From Muricea muricata (Eukaryota; Cnidaria; Anthozoa; Malacalcyonacea; Plexauridae): a stretch of DNA of 64,000 bases. The stretch spans positions 42,915,854 to 42,979,853 of the forward strand of contig OY979716.1 of NCBI GenBank assembly GCA_963855995.1, read 5' to 3'. Below the pieces are notes generated by a model. The model was not told the DNA's origin and made no database searches. It was given only the letters and a program-made list of their open reading frames with translations. Numbering within the stretch: the first letter of the stretch is position 1; each line of letters opens with the position of its first letter. The position numbers and the translations under genes were made by a program. This document shows positions 57,039-64,000 of the stretch, piece by piece.

Positions 57039-59720
57039 TTATTCCATGTCGACATCATCAGTCGGTTCCTCAGGATCACAAATGGGACGGACAAACCTGG
57101 ACAGAGATTGTTGGACCAGTTCACTTGCCTTAGGAATAGGCTTGAGGGCTATCGAGGGAGCAATCTGCTTTGGACGGTCTTTTGGGATATCCACTTTCCG
57201 CAAAATACTGTCATCATCATCAACCTTTTCTTTCAGAATTCGTATTGCTAAAGTTGGCCAAAAATTGTACATCTTTGGCTCTTTAACTACAGTTACTCTC
57301 CAGTTCTGGGACCTTTTGCTATAAACCTTGCTGTATTTAGGTTTACCCTCAGCTGTAATTGCTGCTTTGCGATGGATGTGCGAATTGTGGTCGATAGCTG
57401 CCAGATAAGTTCGGCCAATGAAAGCATCATTTCTATAGCAAAATTAAATGTTAAAAATACTGTATTTTAGAAATTGTCTCATGGTAGTCGTTAGTGTTTC
57501 ATGCATTTAGTGTCGTTACTAGCAAATTTACAAATGCACTAACTGGAATCCCACTCTTTTTTGTGCATATATTAACAGCATGGAGTTGAAATTCTCCAGC
57601 TTGTTTGCATGCCTGTGTTTTATGGACATAAGTAGGCAATTATATAAATCACATTAAAAACACACATTTTCATCATTGTTAGGACCTACCTAAATGTGAC
57701 ATATCTGGGAATACGTTTAAGGAATTTCTGGTCAAGCACCACCTTTCGGACAGCTTCGAAGGCCTTTGAGTTCTTGTCCAAACATGTTTTCCCTCTTCCA
57801 TAAACACTAATGGCCCATTCTCACACTCCCCATCTACCCACTCATGCTCTCCAGCAATGTGGTGCGACACCCCAAACCAACTAGCCTAAAAATAAAAGAC
57901 TGCATTGAAAACATTATCATACACATAAAAATAAATATTGGTACCTACAAAAATGATACTTCAAGAAAAATAGCAGCCGAGATAAACTGTATACAATCAA
58001 TTTACAAATAAAAACTTCCTTCAGCTTTTCTTCGTCACCATTGCAGTTTTGGCACACAAACCAAAAGTGATTCCGGATGGCTTCTGTCCACTCACTGAAA
58101 ATTTCACAATGCTTCATTTTAGCTGCCTAAAATTTGTGTAATATGATACAAGAAAGTAATTAGGATATTTGCTCGCAGATATTAACACATTTAGTTTGAT
58201 GAATTAAAATGAAAGGGTAGCCGAAAAGAACAAAATATGACACAAAAATATGATTATATACTTTGGCAAGTTTCTTCGACAGCTTAATTGACTTTTGCCA
58301 GACATCCAGTGCATGAAAAATTTCACCAAATTTTTCTGGATGTTTCTGCAAAGAAAACCAACATAATTTCAGCATAATTCATGTAAATTATGAAAATTTA
58401 GCAAAAACCAGGCCTGACACTGGGACACATACAACACAAGCCTGGCCACTTTTGCAGAAGTTATTCATATCTTACATCAATATTTATATTTATTTACAGG
58501 GTGTGCGATACTTGATGTAAGATGTAAATAAGTATAAATGTTGATATAAGATATAAATATAAACAACCTCTGTGTCTGGCCAGATATGCTTTTAATGCAG
58601 GAAATAGAGGAATATCATGGGAAATGTAAACAGCATACACTAATGAAAAACCGGAAAAGTGCAGATTCAGAAGTTATTCATACATATGCAGAGTCACAGA
58701 CAACAGAAGGCTCGCTTTGTTGTTACTCTCAATCTCGGTCTTCATAATTCGTTAAAATACAGCATGAACCACCCTTGCCAAAAATACATGTTATACTTAA
58801 AATTTGAACCATTTATTACCTTTTATTTCACGAACCAATTTCATAACTGCTGCTGATGCATCTGTAACCACATCTGTAACAGAAATTAGAAGTTTGCCAA
58901 CCATCCTTTCTAAACTGGTCTTAAGACCAAAGACTTCCACATTTGTTGATATCCCTTTTCTCTGACGTTTGTTGACTACCTCCACATCCACTATCACATC
59001 TAAATGTTGTTCCATCAGTGCATACATACAGTATTTGGCACTGTGCCTCGGAGAATTATTCCGCCCATCACCACACAACACCACAGACTCTTTAGATAGG
59101 ATATCCCACACCTCTTCTTCTTCTGCTTCCAATATCGTGTCACCTCCGGGATTACAAAATGTGTTTGCATCTTATTATACATTGTTTTAGAAATAGAACC
59201 AAGTCCAAACAAGTCATTAAACAAAGACAACTTGTCAAAATTGTTGTCAGGAATGAAAATACCAGCTGCCATTAACAAGGAGTTGGTATAAACATCATAT
59301 CCATTTTTCTGACATAGAACATTAGATGATCTCCAACATCCAAGATGGCCTTCAGAGCACTCCCAGAAGACAGTTAAAACACCACCTAACATTTTGGAGT
59401 TTAGTACTTTGCTTGTTCCTGGACAGGATAAATGTGTGCAGCCACTGTTGAATGTTTTTAGCAACAATGAAACATCAACAATGACACGGTTTTTAAAAAA
59501 TGTTTATCGAACATGTCACTGTCGTTTCCAAACCTTTCGAGTACACTAAAGGCCTCTTTCATTTCTTGTGCCAACCTTTTATTTCTTTCGTCAAGTGCTT
59601 CTGGTATATAGGGCCATCATCTGCAAGAGGATCTTCAACATTGCTGATATCCATATCCCCTTCACCCTTCATCTTCACTGGCACTTAATGTTTCCTCAGG
59701 ATCATACTCGTCTGAGAATC
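57039..59720 (-). pseudogene. second 'GDG' family transposase-like gene, diverged
   Basis: Minus-strand, multi-exon, homologous in order to 40468-44238. First visible exon (from 59720) acidic (FSDEYDPEETLSASEDE), with a frameshift, then MDISNVEDPLADDGPIYQ. Next a block with Cys/His (NSGCTHLSCPGTSKVL, CSEGHLGCW), a frameshift near 59090, then VVLCGDGRNNSPRHSAKYC (CDSPG of the other copy reads NNSPR) and DVVTDASAAVMKLVREIK. Further exons: HALDVWQKSIKLSKKLAK (58310), AIRNHFWFVCQNCNGDEEKL (about 58050), GVSHHIAGEHEWVDGECENG (57830) and YLAAIDHNSHIHRKAA (57395), ending TDDVDME at 57039. Each block aligns with the first copy (for example GECENG with GQCDHG, AAIDHNSH with TAIDWNFH). Convergent with the P2RX7_C gene. 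Confidence 0.65.
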
Positions 59721-59819
59721 TACGAAAACAAACAAATATGATACATGTTTTTGGAAACTTTTTATCAAGAAAAAAAATTCCTAAAGGAAAAGAATGATAT
59801 ACCCAAACACCTATAATCG

Positions 59820-60880
59820 CCGAGCCAATGGCGCAAAGTGTTGTTCCGGGCGTAAGCCCGGGCGAGGGTTACTAATTTTCGTATTAGCAGAGTTCAAAGT
59901 CGTTGATCGGGATAGGTAGGTAGTAAAAGTGGTATGTCATGATGTCATCCTCGCTGATCTCGACAATATGGCGGACTATCATGAATGGTTAACACTGATT
60001 GGCCTGATTTAAAATTTATTGTTGATTGATTAATCACGAATTCAACTGACAGCAAATATCTAAATTTGCTTTTTGCTCTACAATATTTTGTATTTTTGCA
60101 AAAAGATTTGGCAACTTTCACAACCAACGAAGGGTGGTCATTTATGATCTCAAGAATATGGCGGAATATCAGGAGTAGCAAACACTTAAGGCATCTAAAA
60201 AGGCGAGAACTGAGACGAAAACAACTGTGACAAGACTCTTGAAGAGAGATTAATTCTGGAAAAATACAGAGAAGCGCCAAGAATTGACTATGGCGTGAAA
60301 CACAAGGCAAGTTTGTTGATAATGCATACTTATACTTGTGTTTTAATGCTTTATAATAAAGGCCGGCGTAGCCGTACTCCTCCAGTCTATTCACTGTTTA
60401 AATTCCAGAGTAAGTTTATGTTTTGTAAATGCAAGACTGTCTCCTTATTACAGTATTTCAAAATATTGACGGACTTTACATCTAAAAGAATATGAGCGAA
60501 GATACAAAATTGGCTTGAAACGGTTTTCTTTCAAACTCAAAGTTTATGTGGATAAAAATTTAGTTTCATAAATATTTCAAAACGTCTTATATACGTAATT
60601 AATAGGTTGTATTTTATACCAAATTAAAGCTTACATTAGGCATAATAACATACAGATGACAAATGTTGTGCCATATCAAAAAATTGTCAATAAAACAAGA
60701 ATTAAAAACTTAATATTTTGTCATTTTGAAAAAAATATACAGGAAAAATAACAATTGCTGTGTTTCTATGACAACCTATAGCAGTACTTCATGTAATTCC
60801 AAAAATACAGTTACATGCTCTTAGTGGCAAGGGGTTGCTGCATGCATGTATTTTTAGAATAATATTGCTTTAAGGCACAC
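59820..60880. repeat. inverted second copy of the 37428-38285 segment
   Basis: In reverse orientation it repeats the 3' flank of the RING gene from the GC-rich end (GAGCCAATGGCGCAAAGTG, 59822) to TTGCTGCATGCATGTATTT (60835). The homology stops at the point corresponding to the RING gene's stop codon, so this copy contains only the 3' flank. The 149-codon minus ORF (59945-60394) is not conserved in the other copy and is not taken as a gene. Confidence 0.75.
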
Positions 60881-61351
60881 AAATTATAAACAAATTAGCT
60901 TGACAAATTAATAACATTAATTGGTGCTGTAGCCTGTAATTGTAATAAGGTAGATTTTTTGGCCTTACCTTTCAAAAAAATTACCTTCTGTCTCATTATC
61001 GGTTGCACTTCTGGATAAACCGTTAAAAAACAATACATTCCGAATTTTAATCGTACATAATTTATTAATACATATAAATTGAATATTATGTAATTAAATT
61101 AAAATTTAGAAAAAAAGACAAATTAACATCCATTATTCAAAATTTTGCAGCTGTTCAGGGTGCTATGTTTATGATAGTACTGTAAGCCCAAATAACAAAG
61201 TATTTTGCAAACTAAGTTCAGACTGCTGGCTCGCATGGCGACCATATAAAAGCTTATTAACAGAATTTTCTAGTGAAAAACGTTTAGTTTAGTTGATCTG
61301 GGTTGCTTATGAGGAATAAAACGTCTGATCCCTGTTGAAGTAGCAGTTAAA
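60881..61351. other. gene-free AT-rich stretch
   Basis: Nothing recognised. Confidence 0.4.
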
Positions 61352-62055
61352 TTGTATAAAGCCTATATCCTACCACATTTGGAATACTGTGGTCGCCTTC
61401 TCTTGGGTATTGGAAAAGGTCTTAAAAGGAAACTAGAGTCTGGCAACTATTATGCCTTAAAAACCCTCTTTAATATGGGTAATACGGCAGACTATGATAC
61501 TGTTTTGAAAATGGCGTCAGTACGATCACTAGAACAAAGACGGTATGAACAGTCACTAATCATGTTTTTCAAATGCTCGCGTCGTCAAGGGCCAACATAC
61601 ATTTCAGACATTTTTAAAACACGGACTTCATCTTATAACCTTAGAAATACTGGTATGAATCTTGAACAGGCTCGGTATAATACTTAATATCTACACAACT
61701 CATACTCGTACATCATTTCACATATTTGGAATGAGTTACCTAATTATATAAAAAATTTGGAATCGTTATCTGAGTTTTGTAGTTTAATAACAAATATAGA
61801 TTTTACAGACAGAAATAATCTTGGCTGTTATTGTGCAAGAAGTATTCAATAATGATAAATTGTAATCATATATAGTAGTTATATATTGAATTAATTATTG
61901 TAACTAGATTTTTAAATGGTTTAGATGCTTGTATATATTGATGTAAATAGTCAAGCATTTTTAACATGAGCCTTTGGCTTGGGAGATTGAGTAATCACTC
62001 CTCATGTGACCGACTTTAAATAAATTGATTGATTGATTGATTGATTGATTGATAT
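61352..62055 (+). mobile_element. CR1/Jockey-type LINE 3' end with ATTG tail
   Basis: The ORF fragment 61352-61684 (MYKAYILPHLEYCGRLLLG, LEQRRYEQSLIMFFKCSR, TSSYNLRNTG) is the C-terminal domain downstream of the RT in CR1-like LINEs. After the stop the same frame goes on with HIWNELPNYIKNLES. A 3' UTR with GGGAGATTGAGTAATCACTC precedes a TTGA/ATTG tandem tail (about 62020-62052), the microsatellite end typical of such LINEs. 5'-truncated at about 61340; the opposite strand to the LINE at 35.5-36.9 kb and a different, diverged family member. Confidence 0.8.
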
Positions 62056-62305
62056 AAATAGCGGGAGATTAAAGATATTGACTTTTGGAACATTCCCTCA
62101 ATGTGAGGTAAGCATTAAATGTTAACGTTATTGTAAATGACTGGATAAATAGTACTAATTAGCTACTGGTATTTTAGAAAACCGTCGTCGACATTAAATA
62201 CAATTTTTTTACGAAGATAAGTGTCGTGTTTGTGTCGAGTTGCGTATGCCCTGTTGAGGGAAAGAATTGAAGTTATATAAGTTTTCTCACACGGAACAAA
62301 GTTAA
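62056..62305. other. leader/LTR-side region of the BEL/Pao element
   Basis: 250 bp between the LINE tail and the retrotransposon ORF. An LTR end, TATA box and primer-binding site could not be identified with confidence; the LTR may start close to 62056 or the copy may be 5'-truncated. Confidence 0.35.
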
Positions 62306-62410
62306 ACGGAGTCTGAGTCGAAGGTTATTGAACCCGATAATGTCGAACGACCAAGGCGAGTTATAGTGAGCAGAAGCAGTGATGAAGGTATTCGTCTCGA
62401 AAGGCTTCGA

Positions 62411-64000
62411 ATGTTAAGGACATCTCGATCTGCATATCGTGGTGCTATAAATCGAATAAAGGGACGTATGGAAGGATTAATGAGAGACCCGACGAATCGA
62501 GAGGCAATCGAACTTGAGAAAGCATTGCTACAGAGAACATTTATTAAATATTCAAAGTGCAGTGAAGATTTCATCGAAAATTTGTTGCTCGAAGAGGAGT
62601 TTGATCGTCTTGAAGTGGCTAATGAATATGATAATATAAGTAAGTTAATCGATGAACTTTCTGAAAGAATAAAAGGATGGATAGCAAGTAATGAAACAGA
62701 ATTGACTTTTCATCAAAATCCAGAAGCTTCTGTACAAAGCGGATTAACAACGTCTCACTTGAAAGAACACGAACGTTTGACAACGTCATTTGCATACCCG
62801 AACATGCATGGTTATGGTGATTTGAATAATGTCGATGAAGATAAGTATATTCAACCAAAGTCGCCGTCACGACAGTCTTCAACGAAAGACGCAGTGTCTG
62901 AAAGTTCGTGTGTTGGAAAAGTACAGATTAAAGAAGCTCACACATGTAAAGATGATCATCCTGCAAGTTCAGCAAAGAGCTTCACGTCTGTAAATTCTGC
63001 ACATTTTAAAAGAGCAAAGGCCGAATTAGAAAAGAAACGAAGTTTGGAGAGACACGAGATTGAACGACAGCAGCAAGTTCTTGAACAACAATTGGAACTG
63101 TTACGCATCAAGCAAGAAATAGATGCAAAGCAAGCTAAGCTGAGATGCAAAAAGAAACTTTTGATGATTGAAAGGGATCTAAAACAAGCCAAGTTAGAAG
63201 AGGAAGCTGAGAAATTATCAACAACTTCTGATAAACCCAAATCAAACAGTTGTCATGTAAATACACGCCGTAGTACCGACGAGTTTAAGGCTTCTGAATG
63301 GACCAAGACTTCTCATATCATGGACGAGGACGATCATTTACCGTTATATAGAGATATAAAGGTGAACACTGAATTACCTAGAAACGCAAAACAGAAGAAT
63401 TCAAGTGGCACAAATATGGGTCGAAACGAGGAAAATTATTGGAACCTCGACCAAACTGATAATCCATCAGAAGTTAGATATGCTACACATCGAAAACACC
63501 CAATGGATCAAGGCCATTCAGATGAGAAAGAGTCGTTGATTCTCTTCGCCGAAACGATTGGTACCTCAATTAGAAAGGGATTTGAGATGCCAAAACGTGA
63601 TTGTTTGATGTTTGATGGTAATCCTATGAACTATCCTAGATTCATCAAGAATTTCAAGACCAATATCGAAGAAAGAGAACAGAGTCCACGAGTTAGACTG
63701 GCCTATCTTATCCAGTTCTGTACAGGTGTTGCCAAGGAAGCGATCAGCAATTGTGTTATGTTGTCCGAAGACGGAGGATATTTAAAAGCAAGAGAAATAC
63801 TTCATAATTCATTCGGGCAAAATCATATCATATGTGCCTATATTAATAAAGTGACAAAGGGAGGTGCTATCAGAGACGGTGAACATGATAAGCTGCAACA
63901 ACTAGCAAGAGACATGGAGAACTGCAAGATCAATTTAACACAGTTGGGTTGTGAATTGGAGATTAATGCACAGAGTAATGTGGAGAAGATCGTTTCGTGG
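62411..64000 (+). CDS. BEL/Pao retrotransposon gag-like (DUF1759) ORF, open at window edge
   Basis: Open from the codon after TAA 62303-62305 to the last base with no stop; first ATG 62411 (530 codons in the window). It starts RMLRTSRSAYRGAINRIKGR with a helical N-terminus (ELEKALLQRTFIKYSKCSED, about residues 40-60). A strong coiled coil lies at about 197-280 (HFKRAKAELEKKRSLERHEI; QQQVLEQQLELLRIKQEI). Then comes the DUF1759 capsid-like region of BEL/Pao Gag: CLMFDGNPMNYPRFIKNFKT, RVRLAYLIQFCTGVAKEAIS, AREILHNSFGQNH. Zinc knuckle, protease, RT and integrase would lie beyond the window. Unbroken for 1.6 kb, so probably a young copy. Confidence 0.85.
   Translation, partial: MLRTSRSAYRGAINRIKGRMEGLMRDPTNREAIELEKALLQRTFIKYSKCSEDFIENLLLEEEFDRLEVANEYDNISKLIDELSERIKGWIASNETELTFHQNPEASVQSGLTTSHLKEHERLTTSFAYPNMHGYGDLNNVDEDKYIQPKSPSRQSSTKDAVSESSCVGKVQIKEAHTCKDDHPASSAKSFTSVNSAHFKRAKAELEKKRSLERHEIERQQQVLEQQLELLRIKQEIDAKQAKLRCKKKLLMIERDLKQAKLEEEAEKLSTTSDKPKSNSCHVNTRRSTDEFKASEWTKTSHIMDEDDHLPLYRDIKVNTELPRNAKQKNSSGTNMGRNEENYWNLDQTDNPSEVRYATHRKHPMDQGHSDEKESLILFAETIGTSIRKGFEMPKRDCLMFDGNPMNYPRFIKNFKTNIEEREQSPRVRLAYLIQFCTGVAKEAISNCVMLSEDGGYLKAREILHNSFGQNHIICAYINKVTKGGAIRDGEHDKLQQLARDMENCKINLTQLGCELEINAQSNVEKIVSW

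Noticed and set aside
59945-60394. 149-codon minus-strand ORF
   Set aside because: The homologous segment at 37.4-38.3 kb does not keep this frame open, so it is not a conserved gene.

Overview
The window looks like intergenic, transposon-dense DNA from an animal genome. It is AT-rich, has spliceosomal introns with GT/AG borders, and carries many eukaryotic transposable-element families but no recognisable housekeeping gene, tRNA, rRNA or CRISPR array. The mix of families (P with THAP9-like transposase, Merlin, IS3EU, MULE, hAT, PIF/Harbinger and TTAA MITEs, a CR1/Jockey-type LINE, BEL/Pao, and multicopy DUF3987, P2RX7_C and RING genes) fits a non-bilaterian marine invertebrate, most likely a cnidarian. 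That assignment is inference from family content; no species marker is present.

Layout. 0-3.1 kb: one Tc1/mariner-type MITE, otherwise nothing. 3.1-14.4 kb: a decayed P-superfamily transposon split by a 7.1-kb Merlin element (4636-11739, 8-bp target duplication). The Merlin element has its transposase on +, a DUF3987-type ATPase gene on -, and 85-100-bp subterminal repeat arrays in opposite orientation at its ends. 15.2-16.2 kb: a decayed unidentified minus-strand gene. 16.5-19.35 kb: an element with about 60-bp inverted ends and a SAP-like ORF. 20.8-30.6 kb: a protein-kinase pseudogene, then a MULE transposase gene with a SWIM finger, both on +. They are separated by a 3.9-kb foldback element (9-bp duplication) that itself contains a TTAA element and a TA MITE.

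31.6-38.3 kb: a decayed multi-exon gene of an unnamed multicopy family ending in a RING-like finger, split by a TTAA MITE and a truncated LINE. Its 3' flank recurs inverted at 59.8-60.9 kb. 38.5-40.0 kb: a long inverted repeat. 40.5-44.2 kb: a nearly intact 11-exon transposase-like gene of the 'GDG..CDSPG' type. 45.5-48.3 kb: a decayed hAT transposase. 50.0-56.9 kb: a gene ending in a P2RX7_C-type zinc domain, interrupted by a complete IS3EU element (50247-54862) that carries an intact 437-aa alpha-kinase in addition to its transposase. 57.0-59.7 kb: a second 'GDG' family gene on -, convergent with the P2RX7_C gene. 61.3-62.05 kb: a LINE 3' end with an ATTG tail. 62.3 kb to the edge: the open gag-like ORF of a BEL/Pao retrotransposon.

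The strongest biology is transposons that carry accessory genes: IS3EU plus alpha-kinase, Merlin plus DUF3987 ATPase, and possibly MULE plus protein kinase and 'GDG' transposase plus P2RX7_C/CRC protein. Several insertions can be undone on paper. Removing the Merlin element or the IS3EU element with one copy of its target duplication rejoins the interrupted reading frame, and removing the TTAA element and MITE rejoins the foldback arm. This gives the relative order of insertions. All functional statements rest on motifs seen by eye; no database search was run.
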